5,884 nt of DNA from an uncultured Caryophanales bacterium (GTDB lineage: Bacteria > Bacillota_I > Bacilli_A > RF39 > UBA660): the NCBI GenBank assembly GCA_947303225.1, contig CAMYXG010000078.1, forward strand, positions 1 to 5,884. The letters are read 5' to 3'. The position numbers and the translations under genes were made by a program. Below, piece after piece: positions 1 to 5,884 of this stretch; the stretch's first letter is position 1; every line of letters begins with the position of its first letter. The notes under the pieces are model-generated. The model did not search any database and had not been told where the DNA came from. It saw only the letters and a program-made list of their open reading frames with translations.

Positions 1-1872
1 TAAATATTTTTCATTAAATATTAATCTATTCCAAGACATACTTGATGATGCTTCTACTACTATTTTTCTAACTTCAACTGGTAGAATTTCATCTATATAT
101 TCTTCATCTTGTTTTAGGAATCTACCAAGATTAGGCATAGATACTACTCTAATATCAATACCTTTTGTTTTCAATCTTTTCGCTACTTGAAGAACTAGAT
201 GTAATTCTTCTCCACTTGAAATCAAGATGGCATCTGGTTTATCTATTGTGTTTAAGGCAATATAACCACCTTTTTCTACTTCTCCTACTTTTGTTTCCTC
301 TAGAATTGGAGTGTTGTTTCGTGCTAGAGTTATGGTGCTTGGTCCTGTTTCTTTTTCAAGTATTGCTTTATAGGAACCAATTACTTCATTTGCATCTGCT
401 GGTCGAAAAACATCCATATTTGGAAGGCTTCTTAACATTAGTAGCTGTTCTACTGGTTGATGTGTTGGCCCGTCTTCTCCAACACTAATAGAGTCATGAG
501 AAAAGATATAAATGTTTTGTAAATTCATCATACAAGCTAATCTTAATGATGGTTTTAAGAAATCACTAAATGATAAGAATGTAGAAGCATATGGTCTAAA
601 TCCACATAATGATAATCCATTTGTGATAGCACCCATAGCATGTTCTCTTACTCCAAAGTAGATATTTTTTCCCAAATAATTATCTGGTTGAAAGTTTCCA
701 CCTTCTTTAATATATGTTTTATTGGCAGCAAATAAATCTGCAGATCCTCCAATCAAATATGGACTATTTTTTACAATTTCATTCAAAATTTTTGAAGATG
801 TTTCTCTTGTTGATTCGATATTGTTTTCTGGAGCATCATAGAATAATTCTTTGACTTCTATTTTTTTGTTTGAATTTTGGAAAAACTCTAATTCTTGTTT
901 TTCTTCTTCATCTAACTCATTTATTTTTTCTTGCCATTCTTCATAAATATTATTACATCTTTCTTTGATAATCGTTCTAAATTCTTCTACAACATTTTGA
1001 CTAATAGCAAATGGTATATCTCTCATACCGATTTTTTCTTTGATACTAGTAATATCATCATCTGTTAGAGGAGTTCCATGTACTTTATTGGTTCCAGCAA
1101 GTTTTGAATATTCTCCTATGGTTGTTCTAATCTCAATTAAAGTTGGTTTATTAGTACTTGTTTTTGCTTCTTCAATCGCTTTCGATATTACTTCATAACT
1201 TTTTCCGTTTTCAACTGTAATGACATTCCATCCTTGTGAAATAAATCTCATAGCTATATCTTCAGTAAATGTATCTGATGTCTTTCCATCTAGACAGATA
1301 CTGTTTGAATCATATAATACTATTAATTTATTTAATTTTAGTGTTCCTGCTAAAGATGCTGCTTCATAGGATATTCCTTCCATCAAGTCTCCATCTCCGC
1401 AAAGAACATAGGTATAATAATCCATTATTTCAGGATATCTTGTTCTTAAATTTGCTTCTGCCATTGCCATTCCAACTGCAGTTGCCAATCCTTCTCCTAA
1501 TGGTCCTGTTGTGCAATCTACACCTGGTGTTTTTCCATATTCTGGATGACCTGGAGTTTTTGAATTAATTTGACGAAATTGTTTTAAATCATCTATAGTC
1601 AAGTCAAACCCAGCCATATAAAGAATAGAATATAAAAGGGCTGAACCATGTCCAGCTGACATGACAAATCTGTCTCTGTTAAAATAGTTTGGATGTTCTG
1701 GATCAAAATTCAAATGATGGGCATATAAAGCATAGATGATAGGAGCTGCCCCTAAGACAATTCCAGGATGTCCACTATTTGCTTCATGAATCATATCAAT
1801 TCCTAAGCATCGTATTTGTTCAACAATTTTTTGTTCATTTATTTCGGATAAATTAATGGTTTCTTCTAACAT
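1..1872 (-). CDS. tkt: Transketolase, C-terminus cut by window edge
   Basis: Thiamine-diphosphate enzyme that moves two-carbon ketol units between sugar phosphates in the non-oxidative pentose phosphate pathway; cytoplasmic, normally a dimer. The frame is open from ATG at 1872 to base 1, 624 residues against about 660 for the family, so only the extreme C-terminus is missing. Visible family motifs: SGHPG (H35), SAGHGS (H75), TPGHPE (H109), GPLGEG (123-128), the cofactor/Mg motif GDGDLMEG (159-166, D160) with N190 and V192, HGTPL (H265), TRETS (R356), GGSADL (375-380), GVREHAMG with catalytic E410, SHDS (H459), GEDGPTHQP (D467, H471) and LAR (R518). These correspond to the ThDP, Mg and substrate-phosphate ligands known from E. 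coli and yeast transketolase, and all key residues are present, so it should be active. The N-terminal ThDP domain (about 1-315), the pyrimidine domain (about 340-525) and most of the C-terminal domain are seen. The start follows a strong Shine-Dalgarno sequence. It lies 33 bases downstream of the cation pump gene. Confidence 0.97.
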   Translation of the reverse strand, partial: MLEETINLSEINEQKIVEQIRCLGIDMIHEANSGHPGIVLGAAPIIYALYAHHLNFDPEHPNYFNRDRFVMSAGHGSALLYSILYMAGFDLTIDDLKQFRQINSKTPGHPEYGKTPGVDCTTGPLGEGLATAVGMAMAEANLRTRYPEIMDYYTYVLCGDGDLMEGISYEAASLAGTLKLNKLIVLYDSNSICLDGKTSDTFTEDIAMRFISQGWNVITVENGKSYEVISKAIEEAKTSTNKPTLIEIRTTIGEYSKLAGTNKVHGTPLTDDDITSIKEKIGMRDIPFAISQNVVEEFRTIIKERCNNIYEEWQEKINELDEEEKQELEFFQNSNKKIEVKELFYDAPENNIESTRETSSKILNEIVKNSPYLIGGSADLFAANKTYIKEGGNFQPDNYLGKNIYFGVREHAMGAITNGLSLCGFRPYASTFLSFSDFLKPSLRLACMMNLQNIYIFSHDSISVGEDGPTHQPVEQLLMLRSLPNMDVFRPADANEVIGSYKAILEKETGPSTITLARNNTPILEETKVGEVEKGGYIALNTIDKPDAILISSGEELHLVLQVAKRLKTKGIDIRVVSMPNLGRFLKQDEEYIDEILPVEVRKIVVEASSSMSWNRLIFNEKYL

Positions 1873-1878
1873 TTTATT

Positions 1879-1885
1879 CCTCCTC
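1879..1885 (-). promoter_or_regulatory. Shine-Dalgarno sequence of tkt
   Basis: GAGGAGG on the minus strand, six bases before the ATG at 1872. This is close to a perfect anti-SD match and fixes the transketolase start. Confidence 0.85.
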
Positions 1886-1892
1886 TTTTTCT

Positions 1893-1901
1893 ATTATATC
1901 A
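1893..1901 (-). promoter_or_regulatory. Candidate extended -10 promoter for tkt
   Basis: The minus strand reads TGATATAAT, a perfect TGn plus TATAAT extended -10. No convincing -35 lies 16-18 bases upstream; the best is AAAACA, inside the end of the pump gene. Transcription would start near 1886, leaving a leader of only about 14 bases that is mostly Shine-Dalgarno sequence. TATAAT arises easily by chance in DNA this AT-rich, and the gene could instead, or also, be read through from the pump gene upstream, because no terminator lies between them. Confidence 0.4.
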
Positions 1902-1905
1902 CAAT

Positions 1906-4536
1906 TCAGTTTGACATGTTTTTTTCTATCTTCTTATAGCATTCCATAATCACTAAAATGATTAAACCGATTCCTACTAGTTTTAACAAATCTATATATG
2001 GAATATGATTTGTCTTTAAGAAAGTTGATAATAATGGTATTTCTATTACAGCTAATCCTAATATGATTGAACTAATAATTCCAATTGCGAAAATTGGATT
2101 ACTACGAAGTGATATTTGGAATGTGCTTTCTTTTTCACTACGGCAATTAAAAGCATGTACATTTTGAATTACTATCATCAAAGCCATTACATATCCTCTT
2201 GCAATGTTTGTAGGTAACCCTTTTACTTTTAATAAATAGATCCATGTTATAAAAACAGTTAATCCAATCGTTAGTCCTGATATTGCTATTTCTTCTATTA
2301 ATTTTTTATCAAATAGGTCTTCTTTTGGACTTCTTGGCTTTTCTTTCATAATATTTTTTTCTGCCCTTTCAAATGATAAAGCAATATCTTGGATTCCATC
2401 TGTTACAACATTTAGCCATAATAATTGGATTGCTACTAAAGGCATTGGTAGGTCAAACAAAATAGATAAAGTAAAGAATAAAACTTCAGCTAGTCCACAT
2501 GATATTAAGAAATAAACTATTTTTCGAATATTTGCATATGCTACTCTACCTTCAACTACGCCTCCAACAATAGACTTGAAGTTATCATCCATTACAATCA
2601 TTTTTGATGTTTCTCTTGCTATATCTGTTCCACTTCCCATGGCAATTCCGATATTTGCAGCCTTTAATGCTAATGCATCATTTACTCCATCTCCCGTTAC
2701 AGCAACAAACTCTCCTTGTCTTTTTAAAGACTCCACAATTTCTAATTTTTCTTTTGGAGTTACTCTTGTATATATTTTTTTTCTTTTTACAAATTCATCA
2801 AACTCACTTTGGCTCTTTTTTAAATATTCTTCTACTTCTTCTCCTGTTGTTACTTCATCATAAGTTTTCGTTAATTTTAAATCTTTAGCTATTTTAAATG
2901 CTGTTAAAGGATGATCTCCTGTAATCATTAATACTTTTATTCCTGCACTATTACATTGCTTTATTGCAGGAATTGCTTCTTTTCTGATTGGGTCAATAAA
3001 GCCTACTAGTCCCATGAAAGTTAGATTCTTTATGTCCTCTTCTTTATATTCGTCTTGTTCTTTTATTTTACCATTTGCTAATGCAATTACTCGATATCCA
3101 TCTGTTGATAATTGTTCATTCTGTTCTTCTAATAGATTTTTGTTAAAATCTTTTTTGAAATTAATTTTGTTACATAGTGACATTACTACTTCTAAAGATC
3201 CTTTTACGGTACAATATATTTCGCCTTTTTCTCTATAAAAAACTGCGGAATACTTGTTAGCTGATTCATAGGGAATAGTTTCTAATATTTCTATGTGATT
3301 GATATTTGTCTTCATCTTTTCCCCTAATACTAAAAACGCTAAGTCTATGGAATCTCCAATTTGTTCTTTTTCAGAGAACTTTGCTTCATTATTAATTACA
3401 CCTAATTTAGCAATTTCTTTTGCATAAGTTAGTTTTTCTCCCACTACACTTCCATCTACATTATAACCAGATCCTGAAATAGCATATTCCATATGATTTG
3501 GAAGTACAATTTTTTTTGCTGTTTGTTCATTTACTGTTAATGTTCCAGTTTTGTCACTTGCTATTACTGTACAACTTCCAAGAGATTCTACAGAATGAAG
3601 TTTTTTTGTAACTACTTTTTTCTTTGCCATCTTATTCGAAGCTATTGTTAAGGCCATTGTTAGTGCTAATGGTAGTCCTTCTGGCATAGCTGATACTGCT
3701 AATGCTATTACAGATACTAATATTTCCTCTACGGATAGTCCTTTGTTTGCTAATAACATAGTTAATATTACTGATAGAATAGCTATTAGAATACTAATTT
3801 GTTTTGAAAACTTTTCTACTCGTATCGTCAAAGGAGACTTTTCTTCTTCAGTATGATTCATTGTGTCTGCTATTTGACCAATTTCTGTTTGAATTCCTAT
3901 TTTTGTTACAATGGCTCTTGCACGGCCTGTTACTACGTTAGTTCCAGCAAAAATCATATTGTTTTGAGAATGAATTGCTAATAATTTATTTGGCAATTTT
4001 TTACTATTCTTCTCTATCGTTATACTTTCTCCTGTTAATATAGATTCATCTACTGTAAAATTATGAGATTCTATGATTCTCATATCTGCTGATATTTTAT
4101 CTCCCGATTCTAAATACACATAGTCTCCTACTGTTATTTCTTTAGAATCTACTATAATTTCTTTATTATTCCTTTGTAGTTTCGCATTTTCTGGTACTAG
4201 TTTTGATAGTGCTTCTGCTGTTGTATTTGCTTTGTTCTCTTCATAAGTACCAATAATTAAATCTATTAATACAATCATAAATATAGCAATAGCATCTATT
4301 ATTTCTCCTACAAAAAGGGATGCTAGTATTGCAATCAATAATAGTAATACAATTGGATCAATTAGTTCTGTTATAAAGATTTTAATAATACTATCTTTTT
4401 CTTTTTTTGGTAGTTCGTTTAAGCCATATTTATTTTGTCTTTTTAAAGCTTCTTTTTCTGTTAGTCCATCATCACTTGTTTGTAGTTTTTGAAATAATTC
4501 TTCTTTTGTCATTGCATAATATCGGTCTTCTTTCAT
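1906..4536 (-). CDS. P2-type cation-transporting ATPase, probably Ca2+
   Basis: Integral membrane pump, 876 residues, typical of bacterial P2 calcium-type pumps. ATP hydrolysis via a phospho-aspartate drives cation export. Order: N-terminal cation-ATPase domain (about 6-50), M1-M2 (about 52-97), actuator domain with TGES (168-171), M3-M4 with PEGLP (285-289), phosphorylation site DKTGTLT (D328), nucleotide-binding domain with KGS (446-448, where KGAP is usual), TGDH (539-542), hinge TGDGVND (614-620), then M5-M10 to about 866. All catalytic motifs are intact. Cation ligands by analogy with SERCA: E286 (E309), E684 (E771), N709, T712 and D713 (N796, T799, D800) are kept, but the N768 position is G681 and E908 is Q791. 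Calcium is therefore the best guess; other cations are not excluded. An in-frame GTG at 4545 would add three residues, but its G is the last base of the Shine-Dalgarno sequence, while the ATG at 4536 sits eight bases after it, so the ATG is chosen. Stop is TGA. The gene has its own candidate promoter after a terminator, and tkt follows 33 bases later. Confidence 0.95.
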   Translation of the reverse strand: MKEDRYYAMTKEELFQKLQTSDDGLTEKEALKRQNKYGLNELPKKEKDSIIKIFITELIDPIVLLLLIAILASLFVGEIIDAIAIFMIVLIDLIIGTYEENKANTTAEALSKLVPENAKLQRNNKEIIVDSKEITVGDYVYLESGDKISADMRIIESHNFTVDESILTGESITIEKNSKKLPNKLLAIHSQNNMIFAGTNVVTGRARAIVTKIGIQTEIGQIADTMNHTEEEKSPLTIRVEKFSKQISILIAILSVILTMLLANKGLSVEEILVSVIALAVSAMPEGLPLALTMALTIASNKMAKKKVVTKKLHSVESLGSCTVIASDKTGTLTVNEQTAKKIVLPNHMEYAISGSGYNVDGSVVGEKLTYAKEIAKLGVINNEAKFSEKEQIGDSIDLAFLVLGEKMKTNINHIEILETIPYESANKYSAVFYREKGEIYCTVKGSLEVVMSLCNKINFKKDFNKNLLEEQNEQLSTDGYRVIALANGKIKEQDEYKEEDIKNLTFMGLVGFIDPIRKEAIPAIKQCNSAGIKVLMITGDHPLTAFKIAKDLKLTKTYDEVTTGEEVEEYLKKSQSEFDEFVKRKKIYTRVTPKEKLEIVESLKRQGEFVAVTGDGVNDALALKAANIGIAMGSGTDIARETSKMIVMDDNFKSIVGGVVEGRVAYANIRKIVYFLISCGLAEVLFFTLSILFDLPMPLVAIQLLWLNVVTDGIQDIALSFERAEKNIMKEKPRSPKEDLFDKKLIEEIAISGLTIGLTVFITWIYLLKVKGLPTNIARGYVMALMIVIQNVHAFNCRSEKESTFQISLRSNPIFAIGIISSIILGLAVIEIPLLSTFLKTNHIPYIDLLKLVGIGLIILVIMECYKKIEKNMSN

Positions 4537-4544
4537 TTTTTTCA

Positions 4545-4550
4545 CTCCTC
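4545..4550 (-). promoter_or_regulatory. Shine-Dalgarno sequence of the cation pump
   Basis: GAGGAG on the minus strand, followed by eight bases (TG plus six A) and then the ATG at 4536. Its last G is also the first base of the in-frame GTG at 4545, which rules out that GTG as the start served by this site. Confidence 0.85.
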
Positions 4551-4562
4551 TATTTTACTTAT

Positions 4563-4571
4563 ATTATAACA
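4563..4571 (-). promoter_or_regulatory. Candidate extended -10 promoter for the cation pump
   Basis: The minus strand reads TGTTATAAT, a perfect TGn plus TATAAT. There is no recognisable -35, because the expected place is occupied by the U-tract and stem of the preceding terminator. Transcription would begin near 4556 and give a leader of about 20 bases carrying the Shine-Dalgarno sequence. Its position directly after a terminator and before a gene makes it more believable than a chance TATAAT. Confidence 0.6.
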
Positions 4572-4580
4572 TCTCATACT

Positions 4581-4606
4581 AAAAAAAAGTAGTATTTCTT
4601 ACTACT
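4581..4606 (-). terminator. Intrinsic terminator of the ClpX-like gene
   Basis: Read on the minus strand: a seven-base stem AGTAGTA / TACTACT (4606-4600 with 4594-4588), a five-base loop AGAAA, then a run of T down to 4581 that, with the last stem base, makes eight T. The stem is AT-rich and short, but the U-tract is long and it lies 42 bases after the TGA stop at 4649. On the plus strand no T-run follows the stem, so it should act in one direction only. Confidence 0.75.
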
Positions 4607-4648
4607 CTTTACAATTCTATTGAATGATATAAATCGTTATCAATTCTT

Positions 4649-5881
4649 TCATGATGATAAATCAAAGTTATATGGGTCTTCAACTGTTTTTCTTGTTAAT
4701 ACTAGTTTTTTATATCCTTTATCTTCTGATTCTAGAATAGCTCTTTCGGCTGGATTTATTGTTCTTTTTACAAAATTATTTACACTACGCATTCCTGTAG
4801 CACTATTAGAAATATTATCTAGAATAGCCTCTATAAAGCTATCATCTGCTATCATATCTATTCCAAATTGTCTCTGATAGCGATCTCTTTTTTTGGCAAA
4901 TTCACTTAATTTGGAACTTAGAAGAATTCTTTTTTTGGTATCTCTTGTTAATTCTTCAAATCCTAATAAAGTACTAATTCTTGATAATTCTTCTAGTGAG
5001 AAATATCCTTTTTCAATGATTTTTTGTCTCATTTCTTCTTCTGTTCCTAGTGTTTTTATTTCTCCTATATTTCCTCCAAAACCAATATCTCTTTTTGTTT
5101 GTGTTATTTTATCAAATACTCCTGCATATACTTTATTTGTCATAGATGAATCAAATGAAAATGTATATCGATCATTATCTATTGGAAATGTTCCTCCTGC
5201 TGTAAATGTCAATAATATATTTTTAACGGCTGATTTTAAATCCATATCTGTTTCGTTTAATTTATCAAATTCATCTAGAAATACTAATCCTCTTTGAGCT
5301 TTTATTTCATCATAACCAGCATCTTCATATAAGCCAACTATTACGTCTTCTATACTCATTCCTTTTATTCCTTGTGGAATAATATTCGATGCATTTACGG
5401 AAAATGAGGGAATATCTAAATAATCACATGCAGCTTTTACTGTTTCTGTTTTTCCTGTTCCTGTTGGTCCAACTAAAAGAATGGATTCTACTGTTTCTCC
5501 TTCTTCTGCTGTGTAGTTCATATATAACTTTTGTGCAAACGTAGATATTGCTTCATTGTGTCCAAAGACTCTCTCTTTAATATAATCTCTTAATCCTTGA
5601 TAGGAAACATCTCCACCCATAATGTCTTTCGTTGATACAACAGGTACACTACTATAATCTACTTCTGGCTTTTCTTCTGGAGTTTTGGTTTGCTCTACTC
5701 TTTTATTTAATTCTACTGATTCTATTTGACCGTTTGAAACATTGATTTTGGTAATTCCTTTTGATTTGTTGTATTCTTTAAAAGTTTGAATTAATCTTTT
5801 ATACTTTGCAATTATTAATTTTATTTCTTCTATATTGATATAAATGGTTATTCTCCCCACCATAATTAACTTTATTTTCAT
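4649..5881 (-). CDS. ClpX-like AAA+ ATPase lacking the zinc domain
   Basis: Soluble AAA+ ATPase, 410 residues, resembling the ClpX core; no transmembrane segment or signal peptide. After an unassigned, charged N-terminal region (about 1-90) come the box II-like VFGHNEA (105-111), Walker A GPTGTGKT (138-145, K144), a ClpX-like AQRGLVFLDEFDKL with Walker B D203 and E204, an IGF motif (266-268), a probable arginine finger R301 in LSRIST where ClpX has IGRLP, and sensor-2 R365 in TGMRS. The YDEIKAQRG stretch before Walker B matches the ClpX YDVxxAQRG pattern closely. Differences from ClpX: no N-terminal zinc domain (C152 is the only cysteine), pore loop GYVG replaced by GIKG (171-174), and the RKH loop missing. 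ATP hydrolysis and oligomerisation are likely; protein unfolding, alone or with ClpP, is inference. It is not ClpX itself and not HslU. The start is uncertain: the codon before ATG 5881 is TAG, so it cannot extend, but ATG 5863 or ATT 5845 (after GGGGAG) may be used. Stop TGA, with further in-frame TGA and TAA close behind. Confidence 0.9.
   Translation of the reverse strand: MKIKLIMVGRITIYINIEEIKLIIAKYKRLIQTFKEYNKSKGITKINVSNGQIESVELNKRVEQTKTPEEKPEVDYSSVPVVSTKDIMGGDVSYQGLRDYIKERVFGHNEAISTFAQKLYMNYTAEEGETVESILLVGPTGTGKTETVKAACDYLDIPSFSVNASNIIPQGIKGMSIEDVIVGLYEDAGYDEIKAQRGLVFLDEFDKLNETDMDLKSAVKNILLTFTAGGTFPIDNDRYTFSFDSSMTNKVYAGVFDKITQTKRDIGFGGNIGEIKTLGTEEEMRQKIIEKGYFSLEELSRISTLLGFEELTRDTKKRILLSSKLSEFAKKRDRYQRQFGIDMIADDSFIEAILDNISNSATGMRSVNNFVKRTINPAERAILESEDKGYKKLVLTRKTVEDPYNFDLSS
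5853..5858 (-). promoter_or_regulatory. Possible internal Shine-Dalgarno sequence of the ClpX-like gene
   Basis: GGGGAG on the minus strand, inside the first codons of the longest reading frame. Seven bases further on is an in-frame ATT (5845-5843, residue 13), which is a rare but known start codon; no ATG or GTG lies at suitable spacing. The ATG at 5863 and GTG at 5860 come before the motif, so it cannot serve them. It may be chance, or it may mark the true start. Confidence 0.3.
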
Positions 5882-5884
5882 CTA

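Noticed and set aside
165..1568. Plus-strand open frames at 165-488 and 1269-1568
   Set aside because: They are leucine-rich antisense shadows of the transketolase gene, whose catalytic motifs run unbroken on the minus strand. No Shine-Dalgarno or domain support.
1..1872. Transketolase as a truncated pseudogene
   Set aside because: The frame is intact with all catalytic residues and simply runs off the window edge; no frameshift or internal stop was seen.
1873..1905. Searched for a terminator between the pump and tkt genes
   Set aside because: No stem-loop with a T-run in either direction in these 33 bases.
2576..3238. Plus-strand open frames at 2576-2863, 2604-2888 and 3014-3238
   Set aside because: They lie opposite the conserved P- and N-domains of the pump and have low-complexity, hydrophobic translations typical of antisense frames in AT-rich DNA.
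4407..4592. Plus-strand open frame at 4407-4592 running into the intergenic region
   Set aside because: It covers the antisense of the pump N-terminus, promoter and terminator; no ribosome binding site and no recognisable protein features.
4617..4648. Short inverted repeat TGATA / TATCA after the ClpX-like stop codon
   Set aside because: Only five base pairs, AT-rich, with an eight-base loop and no T-run after it; the better terminator is at 4581-4606.
4620..5297. Plus-strand open frames at 4620-4877 and 4893-5297
   Set aside because: They are antisense to the ClpX-like gene, whose Walker and sensor motifs show that the minus strand is the coding one. The translations are serine- and leucine-rich with no family match.
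4649..5881. Calling the AAA+ gene clpX or hslU
   Set aside because: No zinc domain, no GYVG pore loop and no RKH loop for ClpX; an IGF motif is present and no HslU I-domain is recognisable, so neither symbol is justified.

Overview
The window is AT-rich (about 30% GC by eye) and densely coding. All three genes lie on the minus strand, with strong purine-rich Shine-Dalgarno sequences. This suits a low-GC Firmicutes or Mollicutes-like bacterium (Bacilli and relatives). The genetic code looks standard. All five tryptophan codons I could read are TGG, there is no in-frame TGA inside about 1,900 codons, and two genes end in TGA, which argues against the code-4 Mycoplasma/Spiroplasma lineage. I cannot name a genus.

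Layout in the direction of transcription (right to left): (1) 5881-4649, a 410-residue ClpX-like AAA+ ATPase. It has no zinc-binding domain, altered substrate-gripping loops and a retained IGF (ClpP-docking) motif. (2) 4648-4537, a short intergenic region with an intrinsic terminator (4581-4606) for the AAA+ gene, followed by an extended -10 promoter and a strong Shine-Dalgarno sequence for the next gene. (3) 4536-1906, a complete 876-residue P2-type cation (probably calcium) pump; its start is corrected here from an upstream GTG to the ATG at 4536. (4) 1905-1873, a 33-base gap with no terminator, holding a second extended -10 candidate and a Shine-Dalgarno sequence. (5) 1872-1, transketolase, complete at its N-terminus and cut by the window edge at residue 624, probably about 35-40 residues before its end.

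The pump and transketolase can be co-transcribed, since no terminator separates them, although transketolase may also have its own promoter. The AAA+ gene is a separate unit that ends at the terminator. I see no evident functional link among an unfoldase-like ATPase, a cation exporter and a pentose-phosphate enzyme; this looks like ordinary housekeeping neighbourhood. The least ordinary item is the ClpX-like protein, which keeps the ATP-hydrolysis machinery and the ClpP-docking motif but has lost the elements ClpX uses to recognise and pull substrates. No RNA genes, insertion sequences, CRISPR arrays or substantial repeats were seen, and no gene-free stretch exceeds about 112 bases.
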